Below the pieces are notes generated by a model, which had not been told where the DNA came from, searched no databases, and saw only the letters and a list, made by a program, of their open reading frames with translations. Positions 26,471 through 37,359 of a DNA stretch of 51,878 bases are shown here, piece after piece. Position 1 is the stretch's first letter, and every line of letters begins with the position of its first letter. The stretch is from Myxococcales bacterium (GTDB lineage Bacteria > Myxococcota_A > Polyangia > JAHFDS01). Both the position numbers and the translations under genes were made by a program. Location of the stretch: assembly GCA_023248855.1 (NCBI GenBank), contig JAHFDS010000013.1, positions 1 to 51,878 on the forward strand, in the 5' to 3' direction.

Positions 26471-26890
26471 TCAGCCGTAGCTGCTGGGTGCGGATCGGGT
26501 GGGTCGGACGCCTCCCACGAGCCTGGCGATCGCCTTGAGGAGGCTTCCCTGAGCGACCTGCTTGCTGAGGAATAGGTCCGCGCGATGGTCGGCCGGCTCG
26601 CTTTCGTCCGACAGCAGGAGGATGGGAATGTGCTCCGTGCTGGGCGTCGTCCGGACCGCCTGGATCAGCGCCAAGCCGTCCATGAACGGCATGCTGAGCC
26701 CGGTGAGCAGGACGTGCGGCGGCCAGGCCTGGGCGACCTTGTAGCCCTCCCGACCGTGCGCTGCTTCGATGCACCAGTACCCGTGGTGCTCGAGCAGCCG
26801 GCCGATGAGCCATCTGTAGAGCGGATCGTCCTCGACGAGGAGGACGCGCGACGCTCGTTCGTGCCTGATCTGGTGTGCTCTTCTGATCAC
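26471..26890 (-). CDS. Single-domain receiver lacking the phospho-acceptor Asp
   Basis: 139 residues from GTG 26890; the start is uncertain because the frame is open upstream. The fold order is that of a CheY-like receiver: VLLVEDDPLY with the acidic pair, MPFMDG after strand 3, LLLSDE at strand 4 and FLSKQV with the conserved Lys. At the acceptor site, where LLD-L-x-MP is expected, the sequence is VLLTGLSMP, so the Asp is Gly. It therefore cannot be phosphorylated in the normal way. It lies upstream of and in the same direction as the paired kinase/propeller genes. Confidence 0.72.
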   Translation of the reverse strand: MIRRAHQIRHERASRVLLVEDDPLYRWLIGRLLEHHGYWCIEAAHGREGYKVAQAWPPHVLLTGLSMPFMDGLALIQAVRTTPSTEHIPILLLSDESEPADHRADLFLSKQVAQGSLLKAIARLVGGVRPTRSAPSSYG

Positions 26891-27104
26891 ATCCTTGCAG
26901 AGAGCAAGGGACGTGCCTGGCTGGTTGGCTCCGCCGCCCAAGCACGCGTCGCGGCTCCCATCCTGCGGAATTGTGCGGCCATCACGCGGATACCAGCCCA
27001 CGCCACGGGGCGGTGCACACGGTACGGCCGGTCGGCACGCGAATTGGACCTGCGCAGCGAATGCCGAGAATGCGCAACGACGGCGCGCCCTGGCCGGCGG
27101 CTCG

Positions 27105-28739
27105 TCAAGTGCGGGTAGGAGCCTCTGGCGGCGGGTGCGCACCGGCGCGGAGGCGGGTGGTCTCGGGCAGCTGACCGCAAAGCGCGAGCCCGAGGTCTCG
27201 CGCCAGCTCGAGTGGGCGTGCGTAGCGCTCCTTCGGATCCTTGGCCAGCGCGAGCGCGAGGACCACATCCACGTCCGTGGGGAGGCTCGGCACGATCCGG
27301 CTCGGAGGCGTCGGCATGACGTGGAGCGCCTCGTAGACGGCCGACGCAGTGTCACGCGCTGGGAACGCCATCGTCCCCGTGAGCGCGCGGTAGATGATCG
27401 CGCCGAGCGCGAACACGTCCGTGTGCGGCCCGAGCGCCTCGGCGTCGCCGCGCACCTGCTCGGGCGCGAGGAAGCCCGGCGTGCCAAGGATGAAGGCCGA
27501 CTGGGTGAGGCTTGAGGCCTCCTCGAGCAGCCTCGCGACGCCGAAATCGAGCAACCTGATCGTGGGCACGAGCCCTTCGAGCAGGAAAATGTTCTGGGGC
27601 TTGAGGTCGCGGTGCACCACGCCCGCCGCGTGTGCCGCCTCGAGCGCGGTCGCGATCCGGTCGACCAGCGCCACGAGCTCCACCCGCGTCAATTCCCGCC
27701 GGCGTAGCAGCGCGCCGAGGTCCTGACCGCGCAGGAACTCCATCACGAGGAATGGCTCGGCACCAGCGCCCTCGGTCACGCCGAAGTCGAGCACCTCAGC
27801 GACGTGGGCGGGCGGGATCCGCGCCGCCAGCTCGACCTCGCGCCGGAAGCGCAGGAGGGCTCGCGGTGCGTCGCCAAGGTGCGGGTGCAGCACCTTGATG
27901 GCCACGTCACGGCCCGTCTCGACGGTGCGCGCCTGGTACACCTCGCCCATGCCGCCCTGGCCGAGGAGCTCACCGACGTCGTAGCGGCCCACGAGCCGCG
28001 CGCCCGTCAGCCTGCCCCGCCTGGCCTGGCCACCGTCCTTTCCGAGGCGGCCGAGCTGGTCGCGCAGCCGATCGGCGGAATCGGCCGCCAGCCGGAGCGC
28101 GTGCTCGCTGTCCCGGTAGCGCAGCGCGACGTAGCTCGCCCCGACCCAGGCCGTGACGTAGGTGCCAGCGTACATGAGGACCATCATGATCATCGTCCGC
28201 GGGCGCTCGTAGAGCGGGTCGAAGTGGCCCGAGATTGCGGCATGCGAGGTCAGCACGCCTGCGATCTCGAGCGCGACGAGCCCCACGTGCATCGCGACCG
28301 CGGCCGCGACCGCGAACAAGCCGATCCGGCTGTCCGACACCACCCGGACGATCGCCACCAGCCACATGACACGCAGGGCCGTGAAGTAGTTCGTGAGACT
28401 GCCGAAGGCCCAGAAGGCCAGCGCGGCCGCGGCCAGAAACAGGATCACGGTCGGATACGCGACCCGGCGATGGCGCGCAACAGCCCATTGGCTCGAGATG
28501 GCCCACTGATTGAGCGCGCCATTGCCGACATGAGCAGCGATCACGAGGGCTACGAACCGGCCCATCGCGCCGCGGTCGTACTCGGGCTGGCTGAGTGAAA
28601 GCAGCCAGATCACGAGGTTCAGGGTGGATAGACCGAGTGAGAGGCCCACCGTGAGGCGCGACAGCCGGACGAGATGCTCCCGGCTGCTCGGCTCGGGGAC
28701 GCCGGGGTGGATCAGGCGGCGCAACAGGCGACGGCTCAT
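27105..28739 (-). CDS. Polytopic-membrane Ser/Thr protein kinase
   Basis: 544 residues from ATG 28739. The N-terminal ~215 residues hold about six hydrophobic helices (for example TVGLSLGLSTLNLVIWLLSL and AVAAAVAMHVGLVALEIAGV). A short coiled linker (HALRLAADSADRLRDQLGRL) follows. The kinase domain spans about 250-520: LLGQGGMGEVY, VAIK, VVHRDLKPQNIFL, DFGVA and GTPGFLAPEQ, all intact. The reversed order, membrane part first and kinase last, resembles myxobacterial kinases that sense at the membrane. It is the upstream neighbour of the degenerate receiver. Confidence 0.88.
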   Translation of the reverse strand: MSRRLLRRLIHPGVPEPSSREHLVRLSRLTVGLSLGLSTLNLVIWLLSLSQPEYDRGAMGRFVALVIAAHVGNGALNQWAISSQWAVARHRRVAYPTVILFLAAAALAFWAFGSLTNYFTALRVMWLVAIVRVVSDSRIGLFAVAAAVAMHVGLVALEIAGVLTSHAAISGHFDPLYERPRTMIMMVLMYAGTYVTAWVGASYVALRYRDSEHALRLAADSADRLRDQLGRLGKDGGQARRGRLTGARLVGRYDVGELLGQGGMGEVYQARTVETGRDVAIKVLHPHLGDAPRALLRFRREVELAARIPPAHVAEVLDFGVTEGAGAEPFLVMEFLRGQDLGALLRRRELTRVELVALVDRIATALEAAHAAGVVHRDLKPQNIFLLEGLVPTIRLLDFGVARLLEEASSLTQSAFILGTPGFLAPEQVRGDAEALGPHTDVFALGAIIYRALTGTMAFPARDTASAVYEALHVMPTPPSRIVPSLPTDVDVVLALALAKDPKERYARPLELARDLGLALCGQLPETTRLRAGAHPPPEAPTRT

Positions 28740-28824
28740 CGGGCGCACTGAGAGGGAGGGCAGGGGAGCTGGCCTCCCTCTGTCCGGGCGAAGCCCGAAA
28801 TCCAGGTGCGGATGGGTCGCCAGA

Positions 28825-30216
28825 TCAGGGCCTGTAGCTCGGGAGCTCGACGACATAGGCGTCGACGGTCGCGCCATTGCCCCAATCACTTCCGAACAGG
28901 ATGCGCGTGCCGCTCGGGCTCGGAACGGCGTGCGCCTCGGCCCAGTAGGGCTCGGCAAGCCGCGTGTTCGCCTTGCCCCAACTGCGGTGCCGGCCCGCGC
29001 GGCAGACGCGACGGTCGACGGTGTTGGCAATGAGAATCTCCAGGTCGAGGAGGCCCCCTCCCGTGGTGGCGCCGAAGGTGGAGACGAAAACCCAGCCGGG
29101 CTGGCGGTAGGCCATCGCCGAGACATGGCCGTCGGGTGGATACGGCCACCCCGTCTTCGGCCCGATGATGACGCGAGAGTTGCCCGTCGTGAGGTCCCAG
29201 GTGACCAGCGTGCCGATGTCGTCATTGCCATTGGGGCCCTCGTCGAACACCTGACCATTCCACGTGTCCTCTCCGGAGGGCAGGCGGCCCAGTGAGGCGT
29301 GGCCGAAGGGTTCGCGGAGGTCGAGCGTCCGCACCACCGCGAGCCGCGCGTCCGTTACGCGGCCGGTATCGCTCAGGTAGGCCAGTGTTCCACTGGGCGC
29401 GACCTGGGCGGGGTTTTCGCCGATCGTCTTGCGCGCGATCACCGCGTTCGCCGTCACGTCGTAGATAAAGACCTGATCATCGCAACGCAGACCGATGCGA
29501 TGGGAATCGAACGACATGAACATCGGGTCGCTCCCGCCGGTGGCATCGCTCGCGCAGAAGTCGAACGTCGTCACGGTCTCCTTCGTCGCCCTCTCCACGT
29601 GATAGCGGACGAAGGTCCTGCCTTCGACGTAGAGGAGCAGGTCGGGATCGGAGGTGTGCCAGTACAGTTGCTCCACGTCTGGCGGCCTGAGCTCGCCAAG
29701 GCCGCGGATGAATGCGTAGGTGCGACCGTCGTAGAGCACGTGCCCGCCACCCTCGACATCGAGCAGCAGCAGTCGTGATTCGTCGGCATTCCAGGCGGAC
29801 ACCGTCGAATACAGCGGACGTATGGCTGGGCTGCCGCCGATGGCACCAACGCCGGTGACCCGCCGGATCTTGGTGCCGAACTCGGCGTCGGTGACCGTCT
29901 CGCCGATGGCCGGCTTGCCGAGCGCGCTCATCGGGCGCGGCTGCTTGTCTTCGATGAGGCCCGCGCAGAGATCGATGGACACCGGCGGCAGGGGGGCGCC
30001 ATCGTGCGCGCGAGGCAGCGCGTCGGCGGACGCATCGTGTGCGGCGGACTCGGGCCCATCGGCCGCGGCGTCGCGCGCGCCCGGAGTCGCGCCGGCGTCG
30101 GTCGGTCGGGCGCCACCCGCCTCGCCTGCGTCCCGCCCCGTGGCGCTGCCCACCCTCCCGCCGCAATCCGGTGCGAAGACCAGGGCCCAGGCGACGATCA
30201 CCCGCTCGAGTCGCAT
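28825..30216 (-). CDS. Exported beta-propeller-like protein
   Basis: About 463 residues from ATG 30216. A hydrophobic N-terminus (VIVAWALVFAPDC) resembles a lipoprotein signal, but Pro-Asp before Cys is not a canonical lipobox. A long Ala/Asp/Gly linker with the composition seen in exported lipoproteins of this window follows. The rest reads as propeller blades (SRLLLLDVEGGGHVLYDG, RTFVRYHVE, VFIYDVTANAV, TLVTWDLTTGNSRV, TRILFGSDWGNG) of the WD40/TolB type. An upstream ATG at 30291 lies inside a perfect inverted repeat and is less likely. Function unknown. Confidence 0.72.
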   Translation of the reverse strand: MRLERVIVAWALVFAPDCGGRVGSATGRDAGEAGGARPTDAGATPGARDAAADGPESAAHDASADALPRAHDGAPLPPVSIDLCAGLIEDKQPRPMSALGKPAIGETVTDAEFGTKIRRVTGVGAIGGSPAIRPLYSTVSAWNADESRLLLLDVEGGGHVLYDGRTYAFIRGLGELRPPDVEQLYWHTSDPDLLLYVEGRTFVRYHVERATKETVTTFDFCASDATGGSDPMFMSFDSHRIGLRCDDQVFIYDVTANAVIARKTIGENPAQVAPSGTLAYLSDTGRVTDARLAVVRTLDLREPFGHASLGRLPSGEDTWNGQVFDEGPNGNDDIGTLVTWDLTTGNSRVIIGPKTGWPYPPDGHVSAMAYRQPGWVFVSTFGATTGGGLLDLEILIANTVDRRVCRAGRHRSWGKANTRLAEPYWAEAHAVPSPSGTRILFGSDWGNGATVDAYVVELPSYRP

Positions 30217-30289
30217 GCGCTGCGCTTGCTGCAGGGTCCGTGCCGCCTCGACCGCGCCACCCTGAGCCTGGCGGTGGGCTCGGCCGTCC

Positions 30290-30323
30290 ATCGCCGACGA
30301 TAGTAGGTCATATCGTCGGCGAT
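30290..30323. promoter_or_regulatory. Perfect 13-bp inverted repeat, candidate enhancer site
   Basis: Arms ATCGCCGACGATA and TATCGTCGGCGAT with an 8-bp spacer. The centre is about 110 bp upstream of the start point predicted from the sigma-54-like promoter at 30390. That is normal for an upstream activator site of an NtrC-type protein. It also lies just upstream of the minus-strand propeller gene. Confidence 0.65.
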
Positions 30324-30389
30324 AGTGCCCTGCTCGGGTCTCGCCTCAGACGTTGGGCTCGAGGCCGCCGGTCCCCAGCGGCGGCTCTT

Positions 30390-30405
30390 TGGTACGAGCC
30401 CTGCA
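30390..30405 (+). promoter_or_regulatory. Candidate sigma-54 (-24/-12) promoter of the HK-RR operon
   Basis: TGGTACGAGCCCTGCA matches the consensus TGGCACG-N4-TTGCA with two mismatches. It keeps the essential GG and GC elements exactly 10 nt apart. The predicted start near 30416 leaves a leader of about 74 nt before the histidine kinase ATG. The downstream gene encodes a sigma-54 activator, which supports autoregulation. Confidence 0.55.
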
Positions 30406-30489
30406 CCGACATTCGAGAAAATGCCGGATCATCAGGCCAATGCGATGGATGATGCCGAGGGAGCGTGGTCCGCTGTGCTCGGATGAGGG

Positions 30490-31476
30490 ATGAAGTACCT
30501 TGACGCGGTGGTGCGGCGGGCGCGGTTGGGTTGGATGATGGATGGCATGCTGGAATGGCTCACCACGCGATCGGTGACCGCTCTGCTGATCGGCGGAGTG
30601 CTGGCCGCCGAGCTCCTCACGGCGCTCATCGTTTCCGCAATGAGCTTGGTCTTCCGGGGCCGGGTGCTGGCCGAATACATCGTCACGGGCGTGGTGACCT
30701 CAGGCGCGGTGTCCCTCTTCGTGGTGACGGTGGTCATCCGCCTGGTCTCGCGGCTGAACGAGGCCAAGCAGTCGCTCGGCGTCGAGCGCAGCGAGGCCCA
30801 CGTCATCGCGTCGCGCAGCCGCTCTCAGGGCTGGCAAGAGGTGGCTCGCGAGGTCGTCCATCAGGGGCGGAACGTGCTGACGCCGCTGCGCCTCTCGGCC
30901 GAGGGCGTCGTGGAGCAGGGGGTCCTCCGAAAGGACGAGCTGCTCCAGCGCGAGGGGCAGTCCCTGGTCGCCGGGTTGCGGACGCTCGAGCGGATGTTCG
31001 CAGCCCTCAAGGACCTGTCGGCTCGCCGCAGCCCCGCCGTCGGCCGCGTCCCCATCAAGGCGCTGCTCGTCGAATGCGCGGAGCTGCACCGCAAGCAACT
31101 CCCGCAGATCGACGTCACTGCAGAGAGCGATCTCGCGGTGCTGGCGGATCCCGACCTGCTACGCGAGGGGATGTCGAACCTCGTCATCAATGCGATCGAG
31201 GCCAAGGCCCAGCGGATCCATCTCTCCGCGCTGCGTGTGGCCGATGGCATCTACGTGATCTGCGAGGACGATGGCAGCGGCATCCCGATCGAGCACCGCG
31301 GCCGGGCCACGCACCTGAGCTTCACGACGACCCCGGGTGGATCGGGATTCGGCCTGCACTTCGTCGGAAAGCTGGCGCTGGAGCTGGGTGGGCGACTCGA
31401 GATTGGTTCAGCCCGCGAGCGTGGTGCGAGGATATGCTTGATCCTAAGAGATGCAAACGATCCTCCTCGTCGATGA
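30490..31476 (+). CDS. Membrane sensor histidine kinase (NtrB/NtrY-like)
   Basis: 328 residues. Two transmembrane helices (about 28-55 and 62-86) with almost no periplasmic loop. The dimerisation/phospho-acceptor helix is VVHQGRNVLTPLRLSAE, which keeps the His, Asn and Pro of the NtrY-type VAHEIKNPLTPIRLSAE but has Gln in place of the Glu that follows His. The ATPase domain is complete (NLVINAIEAKA, DDGSGIP, GSGFGLHFV). With so small an outer loop it probably senses a membrane or internal signal. Its 3' end overlaps the response regulator by 26 nt. Confidence 0.85.
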   Translation: MKYLDAVVRRARLGWMMDGMLEWLTTRSVTALLIGGVLAAELLTALIVSAMSLVFRGRVLAEYIVTGVVTSGAVSLFVVTVVIRLVSRLNEAKQSLGVERSEAHVIASRSRSQGWQEVAREVVHQGRNVLTPLRLSAEGVVEQGVLRKDELLQREGQSLVAGLRTLERMFAALKDLSARRSPAVGRVPIKALLVECAELHRKQLPQIDVTAESDLAVLADPDLLREGMSNLVINAIEAKAQRIHLSALRVADGIYVICEDDGSGIPIEHRGRATHLSFTTTPGGSGFGLHFVGKLALELGGRLEIGSARERGARICLILRDANDPPRR

Positions 31477-32797
31477 CGACTCGCCAATTCGCGGATCCTT
31501 GAGGCAGGTCCTTGAAGGAGATGGCCACCGCGTTCTCGAAGCCGCCACGGCCGCCGAAGCGCGGGAGATCTTGACCCAAGAGGCCGTGGATCTGTTTCTG
31601 CTCGATGTGTTTCTCGGCGACGAGAGTGGGCTCGATCTGCTCCGGGACATCCGGCAGCGAGAACCGGATGCTTGCAGCGTCGTCATCTCGGGGGAATCGG
31701 ACATCCCGACCGCGCTCGAAGCCATCCGCATCGGCGCCTACGATTTCCTCGAGAAGCCGGTAGGCCGCAGCAAGCTCAGGATCACCGTGCGCAACGCGCT
31801 CGCGGCCGTGTTGCGCTCCCAAGTCACGCGCGATCTCCGGTCGGCGCAGCTGCAGCGCTATACCTTCACCGGGAGCTCGGCGCCGCTCCGCGAGGTGGAG
31901 CGGGTGATCTCCCGCGCGGCCTCCGTCAACATGCCGGTGCTCATCACGGGCGAGAACGGCACGGGCAAGGAGATCGTGGCCCACCGTGTCCACCTGCTGT
32001 CCTCCCGCTGGGTGCGCCCGATGCTCAAGCTGAACTGCGCGGCGATCCCGAGCGCGCTGCTCGAGAGCGAGCTCTTCGGTTTCGTCAAGGGGGCGTTCAC
32101 CGGCGCAACCAGCGACCGGCAGGGGGTATTCGCGCAGGCCCACGAGAGCAGCCTCTTCCTCGACGAGATCGGCGATATGGACGTGGGTCTGCAAGCGAAG
32201 CTCTTGCGTGTGCTCCAGGAGGGCGAGGTGACGCGCATCGGCGAGACCACCCCGCGCCCCGTGGACGTCCGGGTGGTCGCGGCGACCAATCGGGACATCG
32301 CGACGCAGATCAAGGAAGGCCGCCTCCGCGAGGACCTCTATTTCCGTCTTGCCGGCATCGAGATCGCATTGCCGCCGCTCCGAGAGCGCAGCGGCGACAT
32401 CCCCTTGCTGGTGGCGGAGTTCATGGAGGCCTTCTGCGTCGAGAACAATCGCCGCCGACCCTCCCTCCATCCGGCGGCAATGAGCAAGCTGATGACGCAC
32501 CCCTTCCCGGGCAACGTGCGCGAGCTGAAGAACATCGTCCAGCGAACGCTCCTGCTCCGGGACGAGGATCCCATCGAAGAGTTCCTCTTGCCGATGCGCG
32601 GTGCGCGCGGCGAGGCCGAAGCCGGGCTCGTCGGGCCTCTGGCGGAGGTGAAGCGGGAGCTCATGCGCCGCCATCTGCGCGTCAGGCTGGACGCCCACGG
32701 CGGCAAGCCCAAGCATCTCGCAGACGAGCTGGGCGTGCACGTGAACAACCTCTACCGGATGCTCAAGGAGCACGGGCTGGAGCGCGATCCGGGCTGA
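31451..32797 (+). CDS. NtrC-family sigma-54-dependent response regulator
   Basis: 448 residues with three domains. The receiver (1-120) has phospho-acceptor Asp in FLLDVFLGDES and conserved Lys in LEKP. The AAA+ domain (about 140-370) has Walker A GENGTGKE, the sigma-54 contact loop GAFTGAT, Walker B LFLDEIGDM, ATNRD and FPGNVRELKN. The C-terminal helix-turn-helix is KHLADELGVHVNNLYRMLKE. It overlaps the kinase gene and is its evident partner. A candidate binding site and sigma-54 promoter lie upstream of the operon. All motifs needed for sigma-54 activation are intact. Confidence 0.92.
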   Translation: MQTILLVDDDSPIRGSLRQVLEGDGHRVLEAATAAEAREILTQEAVDLFLLDVFLGDESGLDLLRDIRQREPDACSVVISGESDIPTALEAIRIGAYDFLEKPVGRSKLRITVRNALAAVLRSQVTRDLRSAQLQRYTFTGSSAPLREVERVISRAASVNMPVLITGENGTGKEIVAHRVHLLSSRWVRPMLKLNCAAIPSALLESELFGFVKGAFTGATSDRQGVFAQAHESSLFLDEIGDMDVGLQAKLLRVLQEGEVTRIGETTPRPVDVRVVAATNRDIATQIKEGRLREDLYFRLAGIEIALPPLRERSGDIPLLVAEFMEAFCVENNRRRPSLHPAAMSKLMTHPFPGNVRELKNIVQRTLLLRDEDPIEEFLLPMRGARGEAEAGLVGPLAEVKRELMRRHLRVRLDAHGGKPKHLADELGVHVNNLYRMLKEHGLERDPG

Positions 32798-32811
32798 GGC
32801 GTCATGGCCAG

Positions 32812-33816
32812 CTACGCCGGCACGCCGGTCCACTCGGAGAGGATGCGCCGCCAGTCGGCACGCCAGCGCGCCTCGGCGTGATCGCGTAGCGCCATGCGCC
32901 GGCTCTCGGCGCCCATCCGGCGCGCCAGCGCCTCGTCCGCGAGCAGCGCCCGGCAGGCCTCCCGGACCGCCGCCGCGTCGTCGCACACGAAGCCGTTCTC
33001 GCCTTGCACGACGTAGCGCTCGATGCCGGGCAGCCTAAAGCTCACGATCGGAAGCCCGGTCATCATCGCCTCGACCAGGGTGATGGTGTACTCCTGCTCG
33101 CCGTCGTGCAGGTACACCCGCGCCCCGCGCAGGAGCTCCACGAGCTCCTCGTAGCGCCGCGTCGGCTGGCTCGGATCCAGGTGGTCCACGTGCAGCGTGG
33201 CCAGGCCCGCCGTCGCCTCCCGGTACGCGCGGTAGTGCCAGCCCCGTTCACGCCACGAATGGATGATCGACAGCACGTGAGGCGTGTCGCCTCGCCACGG
33301 GCCGTACGCGTCCGGGTCGAGGCCGAGCGGCACGTAGGGCACCCGGACGCCGAACGTCTCGGCGAGCCATGCCACCGTGTTCGGGTAGAAGCTGACGACG
33401 CGCACGTCGGAGCGTCCGAGCAGCTCCTCCCACTCCGCGCGGTCCAGCTCGGCCGGCTTGGCCACGCGATAGAGCTTCTTGCCGGTCGTCTCGCCGCGGA
33501 CGAGCTTCCATTGCCAGTTGAACATCAGCCACGTGACGTCGAAGTCCCCGGGAAAGCGAAACGGCGTGCGCCCGGGCATGGTCGCGCCCTCGAGCACGCG
33601 TGCGTACTCCGCGGGCCCGAACGATAGATGTGCCTCGGCGAATGTGTCGAACAGGTTGGTGACGTTCCACGGCTGCGGCCGCCAGTACTGGAACTGGTCC
33701 CAGTGGCCGAGGAAGTAGATTGGCAGCTCGCTCCGGCAGAAGTGGTACTGGACGCCGGGGTGGGTGGGGATGACGAGCGTCCTCGGCCCGACGGCACCTG
33801 GCGGAATGGGAATCAT
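32812..33816 (-). CDS. GT4-like glycosyltransferase
   Basis: 334 residues, soluble. The C-terminal half is the nucleotide-sugar-binding lobe of a GT-B glycosyltransferase. It has LLRGARVYLHDG, then EYTITLVEAMMTGLPIV with the E-x7-E pair, then GENGFVCDD and the usual terminal helix. The N-terminal lobe is divergent (LPIYFLGHWDQF). It probably transfers a sugar to a surface polysaccharide or lipid, but no polysaccharide cluster surrounds it. It is convergent with the response regulator (14 nt) and divergent from the kinase-TPR gene (25 nt), so the two share a very tight promoter region. Confidence 0.8.
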   Translation of the reverse strand: MIPIPPGAVGPRTLVIPTHPGVQYHFCRSELPIYFLGHWDQFQYWRPQPWNVTNLFDTFAEAHLSFGPAEYARVLEGATMPGRTPFRFPGDFDVTWLMFNWQWKLVRGETTGKKLYRVAKPAELDRAEWEELLGRSDVRVVSFYPNTVAWLAETFGVRVPYVPLGLDPDAYGPWRGDTPHVLSIIHSWRERGWHYRAYREATAGLATLHVDHLDPSQPTRRYEELVELLRGARVYLHDGEQEYTITLVEAMMTGLPIVSFRLPGIERYVVQGENGFVCDDAAAVREACRALLADEALARRMGAESRRMALRDHAEARWRADWRRILSEWTGVPA

Positions 33817-33841
33817 CGGCCTGAGGTTAAGATGTCGCGAG

Positions 33842-37120
<3,279 letters not shown>

Positions 37121-37239
37121 CGGGCGGGGAGCTGGTGGGGCTCCTTGGGCGCCGTGGCGTGGGCACTCGCCAGTCGGCCCGCGCGATCCGACCCTCGTCT
37201 GGTCCCAGACCCCCAATGGCGTGCCTTGGGGCAAGATGC

Positions 37240-37359
37240 CAGGAATCCGGACAAATTCAGCGAATCAATGCATGCATAGCCAGCTATTATGTTAATCGAA
37301 TTACACATATTTCATTGATAGAATCCGGTGGCACATGATGTGCTGTACATTCTGGCGCG
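37240..37359. promoter_or_regulatory. AT-rich promoter region with palindromes before the IstB-kinase gene
   Basis: This ~110-bp stretch is far richer in A+T than its surroundings. It contains a 10-bp palindrome ATGCATGCAT (37267-37276). It also holds a perfect inverted repeat GCACAT-G-ATGTGC (37331-37343). The second repeat overlaps a sigma-54-like TGGCAC-N5-GTGCT (37329-37344) with GG and GC 10 nt apart. The start codon at 37360 follows so closely that the leader would be about 5 nt. Repeated GAATCCGG occurs at both ends of the stretch. Confidence 0.4.
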
